From assembly GCF_003003055.1 (NCBI RefSeq), contig NZ_PVTV01000013.1:186001-250000 (forward strand): a stretch of 64,000 bases of DNA, written 5' to 3'. Source of the DNA: Jezberella montanilacus. GTDB taxonomy: Bacteria > Pseudomonadota > Gammaproteobacteria > Burkholderiales > Burkholderiaceae_B. The notes below the pieces were generated by a model, which worked only from the letters and a program-made list of their open reading frames with translations, made no database searches and was not told the DNA's origin. Shown here one piece after another: positions 1-8,768 of the stretch. The position numbers and the translations under genes were made by a program. How positions within the stretch are numbered: the stretch's first letter is position 1; every line of letters begins with the position of its first letter.

Positions 1-317
1 TGAATCACTCGCCCCTGATAGTTAGTGAAAACTTGTACGGCCGAGTTTTCATTGAAACCAACGTTACCGTAGGCACTATAAGTTGCCAAGAAATCTGCTG
101 TTTTGGCGGGCGCTATTTTCACACTCGCCAACTGTTTTTCGTTCAGATCGACATAGTCCTTGTCTACAGCTTGTGTCGTATCAACTCGCGCCTCAGGTGC
201 TTCGGCGTGGAACAACCGGCTTCCAACAAAGAGGGCAAGGCCAACAATCAGAGCTGCCAGCGCCCATAACCACAGCTTGGGGGATTTTTTGTTTGCAAGA
301 AGGTCAAATGATTTCAT
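1..317 (-). CDS. RND efflux periplasmic adaptor (membrane fusion protein), N-terminal part
   Basis: The first 105 codons of a gene that runs off the left edge. The ATG at 317 opens a short cytoplasmic segment, one membrane-anchor helix (about residues 16-33), then a periplasmic stretch. The part containing VGFNEN, VQVF and NYQGRVI (residues 86-105) resembles the beta-barrel/lipoyl entry of CzcB/CusB-type adaptors. Such proteins bridge an inner-membrane RND pump and an outer-membrane channel to expel heavy-metal cations. The metal cannot be read from this fragment. A CopR/CusR-like palindrome lies about 110 bp upstream and fits metal-responsive control. No strong Shine-Dalgarno sequence is visible before the ATG. 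Confidence 0.8.
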   Translation of the reverse strand, partial: MKSFDLLANKKSPKLWLWALAALIVGLALFVGSRLFHAEAPEARVDTTQAVDKDYVDLNEKQLASVKIAPAKTADFLATYSAYGNVGFNENSAVQVFTNYQGRVI

Positions 318-428
318 TTTGATCGAATCAAAGTTCAAAGGTAACGAGCTCGGGAACAGGACAACCCAAGACCCGCTTTTCAGAAGGCTGAAGTGTACGG
401 ATAAATATGTGACGGATCACACCCGTTC

Positions 429-448
429 TTATTACAGTTTCGTAATAA
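429..448 (-). promoter_or_regulatory. Putative CopR/CusR-type metal-response operator
   Basis: A perfect 7-bp inverted repeat, TTATTAC-AGTTTC-GTAATAA, lies in the 142-bp gap between ubiX and the RND adaptor gene. Its ATTACA....GTAAT core resembles the palindromes bound by OmpR-family metal regulators (CopR, CusR, PcoR, SilR). The position, about 110 bp before the adaptor start and reading toward it, fits a promoter operator. No regulator gene lies in the window, so the assignment rests on the motif and its neighbour. Confidence 0.45.
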
Positions 449-459
449 AGCTGAAAAGG

Positions 460-1041
460 CTACTTTTGAACCTTCAGACCATCCCATCTGGAAACCAGAT
501 TTGTTTCAATTTGAAACAAATCCAACACCCGACCGACACTGTGATTAATGATGTCATCAACGCTTTGAGGACGCGTATAAAGGGCGGGCACGGGAGGCAT
601 CACAATCGCGCCGTTTTCGGTGACTTGCGTCATAGCCTTTAAGTGCCCCGCATGAAACGGGGTTTCTCGTACAAGTAAAACCACCCGGCGGCGTTCTTTT
701 AAAGCCACATCAGCCGCTCGAGAGATCAAATTACCCGTAATGCCCCAGGCAATCTCAGATAGCGTATTGATCGAGCAAGGCGCAACCACCATACCAAGTG
801 TCTTGAATGAACCTGAAGCGATCGAGGCGCCGATATTCTTTGCCGCATGCACAACATCCGCCAGCGCCTCGACTTCGGCAAGCTTAAAGTCTGTCTCAGC
901 CGTCATCGTAATTTTGGCTGAATCACTCATGACTAAATGAGTCTCGATGTCAGTTGCTTTTAATGTTTGAAGCAGCCTGATCCCGTAAAGGGTTCCTGAG
1001 GCGCCAGTCAACGCAACGATTAAGCGTTTGGTGTTTTCCAT
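460..1041 (-). CDS. ubiX: Flavin prenyltransferase UbiX
   Basis: UbiX joins dimethylallyl phosphate to FMN, giving the prenylated-FMN cofactor of UbiD decarboxylases used in ubiquinone synthesis. The 193-residue product has the family hallmarks: TGASG (12-16), the SGSF loop (76-79), APCS (87-90), RETP (125-128) and a PPVPALY segment near 150 that helps bind FMN and prenyl phosphate. The open frame extends upstream to 1092, but family N-termini begin close to the MENTKR start at 1041, chosen here. UbiD is not in the window. The neighbours on both sides are unrelated. Confidence 0.93.
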   Translation of the reverse strand: MENTKRLIVALTGASGTLYGIRLLQTLKATDIETHLVMSDSAKITMTAETDFKLAEVEALADVVHAAKNIGASIASGSFKTLGMVVAPCSINTLSEIAWGITGNLISRAADVALKERRRVVLLVRETPFHAGHLKAMTQVTENGAIVMPPVPALYTRPQSVDDIINHSVGRVLDLFQIETNLVSRWDGLKVQK

Positions 1042-1165
1042 CTTGGGATTATAGGATGCGAAGTCCTGTCGTAACAAAGAGTTACTATTCATAATCAGTT
1101 ATTCATACGCTCAGCCTGCAGCCATGCTCGGTTGGCACCAGCTTATTCTTTAAAGTCATGCACCG

Positions 1166-2095
1166 ATGAACAACATCATTACCATCTCTTCGTTATCGAA
1201 GACGTACGCAACTGGTTTCATTGCGTTAAAGAATATCAATCTTGAAGTACATCAAGGCGAGATTTTTGCTTTGCTTGGCCCAAATGGCGCAGGCAAAACG
1301 ACGTTGATCGGCATCATCTGTGGCACGATCAATCCATCGGCGGGCCATGTCGTGATTGACGGTTTTGATCACATCACCCACTACCGCGAAGCGCGCTCGC
1401 GGGTGGGTCTCGTCCCGCAAGAGATATCAACGGATATGTTTGAAACCGTCTGGAACACCGTCTCGTTTAGCAGGGGCCTGTTTGGTAAACCTGCTAATCC
1501 AGCCTTGATCGAAAAGATCCTCAAAGATCTGTCACTGTGGGATAAAAAAGATACAAGAATCATGCGCCTCTCTGGCGGTATGAAGCGGCGGGTGATGATT
1601 GCCAAGGCCTTGTCTCACGAACCGCAAGTGCTCTTCTTAGACGAACCCACCGCCGGCGTTGACGTCAGTTTACGACGCGATATGTGGGAGTTAGTCAGAC
1701 AACTGCAGCAAACTGGCGTCACGATCATTTTGACCACGCACTACATCGAAGAAGCTGAAGAAATGGCAGATCGCATCGGCATCATCACCAAGGGTGAGCT
1801 ACAACTGGTTGATACGACTGCATCGTTGATGAAAAAGCTTGGCAAAAAACAATTGATTTTGCAACTAACCACACCCTTAAACGAGCTACCAGGGTCGCTA
1901 GCGATTGAGGGTCTCACACTCTCGAAAATGAAAGATGAAATCACTTACACCTACGACTCAGAGAGCAAAGGCCCAACAATCACTGAAGTGCTGAATCTCG
2001 TTGCTAATGCAAATATCCATTTCAAGGATTTGCGAACAACCGAGAGTTCACTTGAGGATATTTTTGTCGATCTCGTCGACGGCGAGGTTCAATAA
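1166..2095 (+). CDS. ABC-2 type exporter, ATP-binding subunit
   Basis: A 309-residue ATPase of the YadG/NodI/drug-exporter type. It has Walker [10 protein letters not shown] (38-46), the signature LSGGMKRR (135-142), Walker [10 protein letters not shown] (156-164) and the switch histidine in TTHYIEE (192). The C-terminal 90 residues form the accessory domain common in ABC-2 exporter ATPases. The stop codon is two bases before the permease start, so the two genes form one transporter operon. The substrate cannot be deduced; YadGH-like systems of this kind often have no assigned cargo. Confidence 0.9.
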   Translation: MNNIITISSLSKTYATGFIALKNINLEVHQGEIFALLGPNGAGKTTLIGIICGTINPSAGHVVIDGFDHITHYREARSRVGLVPQEISTDMFETVWNTVSFSRGLFGKPANPALIEKILKDLSLWDKKDTRIMRLSGGMKRRVMIAKALSHEPQVLFLDEPTAGVDVSLRRDMWELVRQLQQTGVTIILTTHYIEEAEEMADRIGIITKGELQLVDTTASLMKKLGKKQLILQLTTPLNELPGSLAIEGLTLSKMKDEITYTYDSESKGPTITEVLNLVANANIHFKDLRTTESSLEDIFVDLVDGEVQ

Positions 2096-2097
2096 TC

Positions 2098-2865
2098 ATG
2101 CAGCTCAACTTTCACGCCATTAGCGCCATCTTTAATTTCGAGATGGCAAGAACACGTCGCACCGTGATGCAAAGCATCATCGCCCCGGTGATTTCGACCT
2201 CACTTTACTTTGTGGTTTTCGGGGCAGCAATCGGGTCACGCATGCCGTCACTCGATGGGGTCAGCTACGGGGCATTCATTGTGCCTGGCTTGATCATGCT
2301 GTCCTTATTAACCCAAAGCCTCTCGAATGCTTCCTTCGGCATTTATTTTCCGAAATTCAGTGGGACGATATATGAGATTTTATCGGCACCGGTTTCGCAC
2401 CTTGAAATCGTCTTAAGCTACGTTGGCGCGGCGGCGACCAAGTCAATCATTCTTGGTCTCATCATTCTGGCTACCGCAACATTTTTTGTGCCCTTGCATA
2501 TCGCCCATCCTTTCTGGATGGTGTTCTTTCTTTTGTTGACCTCGATCACCTTTAGCTTGCTCGGTTTTATTATCGGTGTGTGGGCAGATAGCTTTGAGAA
2601 GCTTCAGGTTGTCCCTTTACTGGTCATAACACCTTTGACCTTTCTCGGCGGCAGCTTCTACTCGATCGCTGTGTTGCCCCCCTTCTGGCAGAAAGTCGCG
2701 CTGCTTAACCCTGTGGTCTATTTGATCAGCGGATTTCGCTGGAGCTTTTATGACGCGGGTGATGTCAGCTTGGGCCTGAGCGTTGGCATGACCTTCTTCT
2801 TCTTAATCGTTTGCCTGCTCGTTGTTCAGTGGATTTTCAAAACGGGCTACAAGCTAAAGAACTAA
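2098..2865 (+). CDS. ABC-2 type exporter, permease subunit
   Basis: A 255-residue integral membrane protein of the YadH/NodJ family with about six hydrophobic helices. It has an N-terminal amphipathic stretch ([11 protein letters not shown]) and the typical ABC-2 segment around [21 protein letters not shown] before the last helices. It is translationally adjacent to the ATPase gene at 1166 and should form its membrane partner as a dimer. Cargo is unknown; polysaccharide, lipid or drug export are all compatible with the family. Confidence 0.88.
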   Translation: MQLNFHAISAIFNFEMARTRRTVMQSIIAPVISTSLYFVVFGAAIGSRMPSLDGVSYGAFIVPGLIMLSLLTQSLSNASFGIYFPKFSGTIYEILSAPVSHLEIVLSYVGAAATKSIILGLIILATATFFVPLHIAHPFWMVFFLLLTSITFSLLGFIIGVWADSFEKLQVVPLLVITPLTFLGGSFYSIAVLPPFWQKVALLNPVVYLISGFRWSFYDAGDVSLGLSVGMTFFFLIVCLLVVQWIFKTGYKLKN

Positions 2866-2918
2866 CGCGTGCAACAAGCGGCCTGTCTGATAAAGCACGG
2901 GTTGAGGCGCACCTCTTT

Positions 2919-3641
2919 TCAAGGCGCAACAGATAAGCCCTCGACCCCATGCTTTTCTATCAGTCTCGCAACACGCTCATGCGCTTTTGCATCGTCGACA
3001 AACTGTTGCAGAAATTTAGCTGCGGCTGGCCGACCTTTGGGCACACCGATCGCCTGTTGAACCGCTGTAAAACGCCCATCAAGAATGCGAGAGCCCGGTA
3101 GTCGGGCGGCATCTGAGATCAGGCCTGCACGTAAACCAGCCAAGGCGTCTAGCTTTTCGTTCACGAATAAATTGAAGGTCGCCTCGAAGCCTTCTGCATG
3201 GACCAGCGTCGCATGTTTGATATTGCGCGTCAGCCAGAGATCATAGGCACTGCGGGCCGACACAGCGATGCGGTTACCTGGCCGATCAACCCCTTCGATA
3301 GTGGTGAGCACTGAGCCCGCCGGCACCAAATAGGTCGCTTCAATTTCAACGTAGGCCGTGGTGAAGTCTATCGTCTCTGCCCGGGCAGGTTCAGCGCCTA
3401 TCAAACCAATATCCCAAACGTCTTGCGTGGCGGCGTCAGCCAGTTCGCCAGGCGATGCAAACGGAATCAGCACTAGCGGAACACCCAGTATATTAGCGAT
3501 CGCCCCAGCCATATCAGGCGCAATCCCTTCGGGCTCACCTTCAGGTGATTGACCGGTAATCAATAAGAAATTGATCATATTGAGCGCCGCACGAAGGACG
3601 CCAGTGGGAGCTAGTTGGTGAACTGCTTCTAAATCAACCAT
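2919..3641 (-). CDS. Periplasmic-binding-protein-like (type 2) protein without signal peptide
   Basis: The 240-residue product has the amino-acid-ABC binding-protein fold (SBP family 3). Visible segments are GVLRAALN, PEGIAPDMAGAIANILGVPL, DIGLIGAEPARAETIDFT and TYLVPAGS. Family members normally start with an export signal. Here the frame begins directly with MVDLEAVHQLAPTGVLR, and nothing hydrophobic precedes the mature fold. It may therefore be a cytoplasmic ligand-binding protein. No ABC permease lies nearby. It converges on the ABC-2 exporter and diverges from the hydroxy-acid oxidase. The ligand is unknown. Confidence 0.75.
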   Translation of the reverse strand: MVDLEAVHQLAPTGVLRAALNMINFLLITGQSPEGEPEGIAPDMAGAIANILGVPLVLIPFASPGELADAATQDVWDIGLIGAEPARAETIDFTTAYVEIEATYLVPAGSVLTTIEGVDRPGNRIAVSARSAYDLWLTRNIKHATLVHAEGFEATFNLFVNEKLDALAGLRAGLISDAARLPGSRILDGRFTAVQQAIGVPKGRPAAAKFLQQFVDDAKAHERVARLIEKHGVEGLSVAP

Positions 3642-3783
3642 TTTTTTATCCCGCAGAAGGCATTAAGTCGCAACAGCATTACTTTACTGCCAAATATTCT
3701 ACCCTCGTCCAGTGGCTCCTTCGTTGACAAACGGTGGGTCGATGCCTACATTACCAAGACTATTCCAAGAAATCGGTTGCATC

Positions 3784-4899
3784 ATGACAAGCTCAGAGAC
3801 AAAATCAGCCCCGGCAGAGGCCGTATCATCATTTTTAACGCTGCACGAAATCGTTCAAAAAGCCCGACAGAAACTCAATCATGACAACTGGGATTACATT
3901 GTCGGGGGCACTGAGACTGAGACGACTGTAAAACGCAATCGCGCCGCGCTAGACAAGTTAGCCTTTAAACCGAGAATATTACGCGACGTACGCAAGGTAA
4001 ATCCCGGAACCACGTTTTTGGGACGAGACCTTCGACTACCCGTTTTGCTGGCGCCTGTCGGTAGTCTTGAGCTCTTTGCACCCGACTCTGCGGTGGCGGC
4101 TGCAACGGCTGCGCGCGACTTCGGCATTGGTCATATGCTGAGCTCGGTGTGCAAGGTTAATTTTGAAGCAGTTGCAGAAGCAGTGCCGGATGCCTTGCGG
4201 CTTTTTCAGTTGTATGTGCATGGCGATGCTGCTTGGGTGGATGATATTGCAACACGCACCATGGCTGCAGGTTGCAGCGCATTCTGCTTGACGGTGGATA
4301 GTGCGTATTACAGCCGCCGCGAACGCGACATTGCTCAACGCAACATTCGTCGCAGCAACGTCCCTGGGCGGGAGTTTCAGCCCCAGATTACCTGGAAAGA
4401 CGTGGACCGCTTGAAATCGAAGCTCTCTATTCCGCTGATTTTAAAAGGCATCAGCACCGCTGAAGATGCCGAAATGGCTGTCGAACATGGCGTGGATATG
4501 ATTTACGTCTCCAACCACGGTGGCAGACAACTTGACCATGACCGCGGCAGCATGGATGCACTGCCCGAGGTCGTGCAAGCAGTAAACGGGCGTGCACAAA
4601 TCATCGTCGATGGCGGCTTCAACCGCGGCACAGATATCGTCAAAGCGATCGCCATGGGCGCCGACATGGTGGGCATGGGACGTATGCAGTGTTATGGCCT
4701 GGCCGCTGACGGCGTTGCTGGTGTTGTGCGGATTCTTGAGCTACTCGAGACTGAGGTCCGCACGTGCATGGGCTTGCTTGGAGTGACCTCATTAGCAGAG
4801 CTTAATCCAAGCTATTTGCAGACACTACCATCAGTCACGGATAGTCACGTTTTGAGCGCATTTCCCCATCTGTCTTTAGATGAGAAAGCGTTTTATTAA
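3784..4899 (+). CDS. FMN-dependent alpha-hydroxy-acid oxidase/dehydrogenase
   Basis: A member of the glycolate oxidase / L-lactate dehydrogenase (LldD) / lactate monooxygenase family, which oxidises 2-hydroxy acids to 2-oxo acids with FMN. With the ATG at 3784 it is 371 residues. All expected active-site residues are visible: Tyr38 (WDYI), Tyr144 (FQLYV), Lys221 (LILKGI), and His245 and Arg248 in SNHGGRQLD. The FMN phosphate loop DGGFNRGTD follows. The frame opens earlier, at 3712, but the extra 24 residues do not look conserved. The exact substrate (lactate, glycolate, mandelate or other) cannot be read from sequence. A CoA-transferase follows 32 bp downstream. Confidence 0.85.
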   Translation: MTSSETKSAPAEAVSSFLTLHEIVQKARQKLNHDNWDYIVGGTETETTVKRNRAALDKLAFKPRILRDVRKVNPGTTFLGRDLRLPVLLAPVGSLELFAPDSAVAAATAARDFGIGHMLSSVCKVNFEAVAEAVPDALRLFQLYVHGDAAWVDDIATRTMAAGCSAFCLTVDSAYYSRRERDIAQRNIRRSNVPGREFQPQITWKDVDRLKSKLSIPLILKGISTAEDAEMAVEHGVDMIYVSNHGGRQLDHDRGSMDALPEVVQAVNGRAQIIVDGGFNRGTDIVKAIAMGADMVGMGRMQCYGLAADGVAGVVRILELLETEVRTCMGLLGVTSLAELNPSYLQTLPSVTDSHVLSAFPHLSLDEKAFY

Positions 4900-4931
4900 G
4901 CCCGTGCAAGCCGCTCGTTCGAGAACATGAA

Positions 4932-6314
4932 ATGACCAGTGATCTGGATATTCTGAAGTCCTTTTGGCATGCCGCCCGAGGGGATCCAGCAAAAGTCGAT
5001 CAAGTTTCCTTCGTCGGACTGGGTGAATTACCCTCTACTTTTGCTGTCACGTCGTTCGCCTCAGCGACCGTTGGCACCTGCGGCCTTGCCTTGGCTAGCC
5101 TAATCGGCGCGACGGGGTTTGATGATAGCCACGAGACGCCCGTCATGATCGACAGGCGGTTAACATCTTTTTGGTTTCACGATTCGCTACGTCCCGTTGG
5201 TTGGAAAACACCGCCGAACAGCGACCCGACTGCCGGCGACTACCTGGCACGAGACGGCTGGATTCGCCTGCACACCAATGCGCCCCATCATCGACAGGCG
5301 GCGCTTGCTGTGCTGAGCGCGGATAATAATCGCGAGTCGGTCGCAAAGGCCGTCGCGACCTGGCACTGTGACGAACTAGAGTCAGCGGTGGTTGCAAACA
5401 AAGGTTGCGCTGCCACCATGCGCACTTGGGAAGCCTGGCAACAGCATCCCCAAGGTCAGGCGGTCATGGCCGAGCCACTGATCGCCTGGGAAAACGGCGA
5501 CAGGGCACATCAACCTACTTGGGCATTTAACCGTGCTAGGCCCTTAGAGGGCTTAAAAGTGCTGGATCTGACGCGGGTTCTGGCAGGGCCGACTTGCACG
5601 AGGATGCTTGGCGCGTTTGGGGCGGATGTGCTGCGGGTCGACCCACCGTGGTGGACAGAACCCGGCAATGAACCTGAAATGACAGTAGGTAAACGTTGTG
5701 CCCGCGTCGACTTGCGAGCACCCGGCAACCTCGATCTTTTCAAAGCGCTGATTCAACAAGCAGACGTTATGGTGCATGGCTATCGAAGCGACGCGCTCGA
5801 AGCGATGGGACTAGGTGCAACTGAGCGTCAAAAGCTAAGGCCAGGGCTGATCGACGTCTCTTTGGATGCTTACGGCCATACCGGACCTTGGCGGCATCGA
5901 CGTGGCTTCGACAGCCTGGTACAGATGAGCATGGGGATAGCTGAGATGGGGCAGCGGGTTCAACAAAAAGACAGGCCTACTCCCCTGCCGGTGCAAGCAC
6001 TGGATTTTGGCACGGGATACTTGCTGGCTGCGGCGGCCTTACGAGGGTTAGAGACGCGCGTTCGGACCAGTCTCGGGTCTATTGCCCGTTTATCCCTCGC
6101 AAGGACAGGTATCGAGGTGATGAGGCTTCAACATCCGCACAACTATGTTTGTGAGACATTACGGCCCGAGTCGGCTGAGGATATTGACGAACGACCTGAA
6201 CAGACGCACTGGGGCCTGGCACATCGACTTAAACCGCCTTTATCAGTCTTTGGCGTCGAGCAGTATTGGCGATCGGCCGCTACTCCGCTAGGTAGTAACC
6301 CTTGTGGCTGGTGA
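4932..6314 (+). CDS. CaiB/BaiF-type (class III) CoA-transferase, long form
   Basis: At 460 residues this is longer than the usual ~400-residue class III enzyme. The recognisable Rossmann-like start of the family (RPLEGLKVLDLTRVLAGPT) appears only at about residue 203. It is followed by the CoA-binding region (GAFGADVLRVDPP, VGKRCARVDLR) and GLIDVSLDAYGHTGPW. The first 200 residues include DGWIRLHTNAPHHRQAAL, which resembles the family's C-terminal lid. The protein thus looks permuted or made of two partial CoA-transferase units, as in some large acyl-CoA transferases. It follows the hydroxy-acid oxidase closely. Acceptor and donor acyl groups are unknown. Confidence 0.8.
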   Translation: MTSDLDILKSFWHAARGDPAKVDQVSFVGLGELPSTFAVTSFASATVGTCGLALASLIGATGFDDSHETPVMIDRRLTSFWFHDSLRPVGWKTPPNSDPTAGDYLARDGWIRLHTNAPHHRQAALAVLSADNNRESVAKAVATWHCDELESAVVANKGCAATMRTWEAWQQHPQGQAVMAEPLIAWENGDRAHQPTWAFNRARPLEGLKVLDLTRVLAGPTCTRMLGAFGADVLRVDPPWWTEPGNEPEMTVGKRCARVDLRAPGNLDLFKALIQQADVMVHGYRSDALEAMGLGATERQKLRPGLIDVSLDAYGHTGPWRHRRGFDSLVQMSMGIAEMGQRVQQKDRPTPLPVQALDFGTGYLLAAAALRGLETRVRTSLGSIARLSLARTGIEVMRLQHPHNYVCETLRPESAEDIDERPEQTHWGLAHRLKPPLSVFGVEQYWRSAATPLGSNPCGW

Positions 6315-6397
6315 TTAAACAGAAAGAAGCCGTCGATCGCTCGTAATATGTAGAGACTACACTTTTTTGTAACAATCTTTGTTTTGAGGGATCCAAC

Positions 6398-7627
6398 ATG
6401 GCCACCAATCATGATCAGGTTGCAGGTCGGCGAAAGCTACTTGCGCTGGGACTAGCAGGCGCTGCTTCGGCATCACTCTCGTCATTAACCGCGGCAGCAG
6501 ATAACAAAGCGGTTTTGCCGTTTGCCTATGGCGAACGGGATCTGATTGCGTTTCCTGAAAAAAAGCCGATGATCGTGCTGACGGTCAGACCGCCACAACT
6601 TGAGACCCCCTTCAGCAATTTTGATAACAAAGTCATCACGCCGAACGATGAGTTTTTTGTGCGCTATCACTGGAACGGTTTGCCCACTTCGATTGACCCG
6701 CAAACGTATCGATTAAAAATTGGTGGCAACGTTGCCAAACCGCTTGAATTGTCGCTAAACGATCTAAAAACAAAGTTCACAGCCAAAAAGATCGTTGCAG
6801 TGAATCAATGCTCGGGCAATAGCCGCGGCTTTTTTGAGCCGCGGGTCAACGGCGGTCAGTTAAGCAACGGCGCGATGGGCAATGCAGCTTGGGTCGGTGT
6901 CCCGCTTAAAGATATTTTGAAAGCGGCAAACCCTGGGCAGGGTGCCAAGCAGGTTAGCTTCGATGGCCTGGATAAACCACCACTTGGCGATGGCCCGGAC
7001 TTTGTCAAAGCGTTGGATATCGATCACGCGTTGGACGGTGAAGTGATGGTCGCCTATCAAATGAACGGCGCTGACATCCCGTTCTTGAACGGCTATCCGA
7101 TCAAATTGATCGTGCCTGGATATTTCGGTACGTATTGGATCAAGCATCTGAGCCAGATCAACGTTATCAATGACGTATTCACTGGTTTTTGGATGGCCTC
7201 AGCTTATCGCATCCCGGATACCGATTGTCAGTGTGTCGAGCCAGGCACGCCGATGACTAAAACCATCCCAATCAATAAATTCGGCGTGAGATCATTCATC
7301 ACCAACCTAAATGACAAAAGTGTCGTGCCTGTCGGCAAAGCGACGTTAGTCAGGGGGATCGCGTTCGATAGCGGTGCTGGCATCAAGCAGGTTCGGTTTT
7401 CGCAAGATGGCGGTAAAAATTGGGTTGCAGCAAAACTGGGGCAGGACTTGGGTAAATACTCTTTCCGTCCCTGGAGCCTTGAGTTCAAACCCGCGCAGAA
7501 AGGTGCATTGGATTTGCGCACACAAGCCTTCAATGCTGCGGGTGAAACCCAGCCGACGAATGCGCGCTGGAACCCACCCGGTTACATGCGAAATGTAATC
7601 GAATCCATTGTTGTCACTGCTGTTTGA
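6398..7627 (+). CDS. sorA: Sulfite dehydrogenase, molybdopterin subunit (SorA-like)
   Basis: This sulfite oxidase family enzyme would oxidise sulfite to sulfate in the periplasm. The 409-residue product starts with a twin-arginine signal (RRKLLALGLAG, Arg11-Arg12). Cys138 in NQCSGNSRG is the expected molybdenum ligand. The Moco domain is followed by a C-terminal dimerisation domain (from about residue 290). A good Shine-Dalgarno (GAGGGA) precedes the ATG. A small c-type cytochrome gene begins 11 bp downstream, the arrangement of SorAB, where electrons pass from SorA to the SorB haem. A SoxC-like role is possible, but no sox genes are nearby. Confidence 0.87.
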   Translation: MATNHDQVAGRRKLLALGLAGAASASLSSLTAAADNKAVLPFAYGERDLIAFPEKKPMIVLTVRPPQLETPFSNFDNKVITPNDEFFVRYHWNGLPTSIDPQTYRLKIGGNVAKPLELSLNDLKTKFTAKKIVAVNQCSGNSRGFFEPRVNGGQLSNGAMGNAAWVGVPLKDILKAANPGQGAKQVSFDGLDKPPLGDGPDFVKALDIDHALDGEVMVAYQMNGADIPFLNGYPIKLIVPGYFGTYWIKHLSQINVINDVFTGFWMASAYRIPDTDCQCVEPGTPMTKTIPINKFGVRSFITNLNDKSVVPVGKATLVRGIAFDSGAGIKQVRFSQDGGKNWVAAKLGQDLGKYSFRPWSLEFKPAQKGALDLRTQAFNAAGETQPTNARWNPPGYMRNVIESIVVTAV

Positions 7628-7638
7628 AGGATGCATCA

Positions 7639-7950
7639 ATGAAAACCAAACTTGTCTGTTTAGCTATCGTTTTGTTTCCTGCGGCCTTGTTAGCCAAAGA
7701 AATCACGTTGCCTGAAGATGGCATCCTGTGGCGAACGTCGTCGTTGCCCGGTTATCAAACAACCCTGGCCAACTGTTCAACTTGCCACTCTGCCCACTAC
7801 GCTGAGTACCAGCCACCGAACAGTGGCAAAGGCTACTGGCAAGCAACTGTGCTGAAAATGAAAAATGTTTTCAAAGCACCGCTTGCTGAAGAAGACGTAC
7901 CTTCAATTGTGGAATACCTGACCGACACTTACGGCTCAAACAGAAAATAG
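7639..7950 (+). CDS. sorB: Monohaem cytochrome c subunit of sulfite dehydrogenase (SorB-like)
   Basis: A 103-residue exported protein with a cleavable signal (LVCLAIVLFPAALLA) and one haem-attachment site, CSTCH (46-50). Met74 in VLKMKNVF is a plausible axial ligand. It should accept electrons from the SorA-like enzyme encoded just upstream. The ATG at 7639 was chosen because GAAGGA lies at the right distance (7626-7631). An in-frame ATG-less extension to 7624 would overlap the end of sorA and lacks a ribosome site. Confidence 0.87.
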   Translation: MKTKLVCLAIVLFPAALLAKEITLPEDGILWRTSSLPGYQTTLANCSTCHSAHYAEYQPPNSGKGYWQATVLKMKNVFKAPLAEEDVPSIVEYLTDTYGSNRK

Positions 7951-8007
7951 AGGTTCAGTTTGTCTTGTGCCTAATGGCTAATTATTAACCACTCACCGGA
8001 GATAGAA

Positions 8008-8676
8008 ATGAGTAAAGTTGTTCAATTGAAGGCCGCCGATGGTCACGAGTTCGATGCATACGTCGCGGAGCCCACTGGTGCGCCTCGCGGTTTAATCGTC
8101 GTCGTTCCTGAGATATTTGGTGTTAATAGCCATATCAAATCAGTCGCTGACGGTTACGCCGCAGACGGCTATCTGGCAGTGGCAGGGTCTTACTTTGACC
8201 GTGCTCAGCGTCACTTTGAGGTTGGTTACTCTCAGCCTGATATTGCTGCTGGTATCGAAATCATGAAAAAAGTGAGCTTTAACGACGTCATGCTCGACGT
8301 AGCCGCAGTGCTTGCCTACGGCAAATCTGCTGGCAAAGCAGGGATCGTGGGTTACTGCTGGGGCGGTGTCGTCACCTTCCTGGCTGCCGCCCGAGTGGCC
8401 GGCTTGTCTGCTGCATCGTCCTACTATGGTGGCGCATTACCGAACTTCCTGTCAGAGACGCTGCAATGTCCTGTCGCGTTTCATTTCGCCGAAAAGGATC
8501 ACTCAATTACTTTAGAGCAAGCCAAGACCGTCGCTGCAGCCTATCCCGCTGCGGAAGCGTTTTACTACCCTGCAGATCATGGCTTCAATTGCGATCAACG
8601 GGGTTCGTATGATGCAGCCTCTGCCAAGCTTGCCCGAGAGCGCACGCTAGCTATGTTTCGCCAAAATGTAGGCTAA
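8008..8676 (+). CDS. Dienelactone hydrolase family protein
   Basis: A 222-residue alpha/beta hydrolase. The catalytic triad is visible: Cys117 in GYCWGG, Asp164 in AEKDHSI and His191 in ADHGFNC. Glu35 (PEIFG) matches the residue that primes the cysteine in dienelactone hydrolase. Classical enzymes open dienelactone in chloroaromatic degradation, but most genomic relatives have other or unknown substrates, and no chlorocatechol genes are here. GGAG lies before the ATG. It is followed by a hairpin at 8731 that probably ends its transcript. Confidence 0.88.
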   Translation: MSKVVQLKAADGHEFDAYVAEPTGAPRGLIVVVPEIFGVNSHIKSVADGYAADGYLAVAGSYFDRAQRHFEVGYSQPDIAAGIEIMKKVSFNDVMLDVAAVLAYGKSAGKAGIVGYCWGGVVTFLAAARVAGLSAASSYYGGALPNFLSETLQCPVAFHFAEKDHSITLEQAKTVAAAYPAAEAFYYPADHGFNCDQRGSYDAASAKLARERTLAMFRQNVG

Positions 8677-8730
8677 TCCCTTCGTGACACGGGTACAGAC
8701 CGTTTAAGCATTGATCATCGCCCGGCGCAG

Positions 8731-8757
8731 CTAAAAAAAGTCGGGGGACTTTTTTAG
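8731..8757 (+). terminator. Hairpin/terminator abutting the cupin ribosome site
   Basis: A near-perfect hairpin: nine paired bases (A8734-C8742 with G8747-T8755), a four-G loop, and two outer pairs past a bulged A. The 3' arm is a run of six T. It follows the dienelactone hydrolase gene, so it can act as a rho-independent terminator. The A-rich 5' arm also makes it usable from the other strand. Its 3' edge touches the AGAGGA ribosome site of the cupin gene. Confidence 0.6.
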
Positions 8758-8768
8758 AGGAAGACAAC

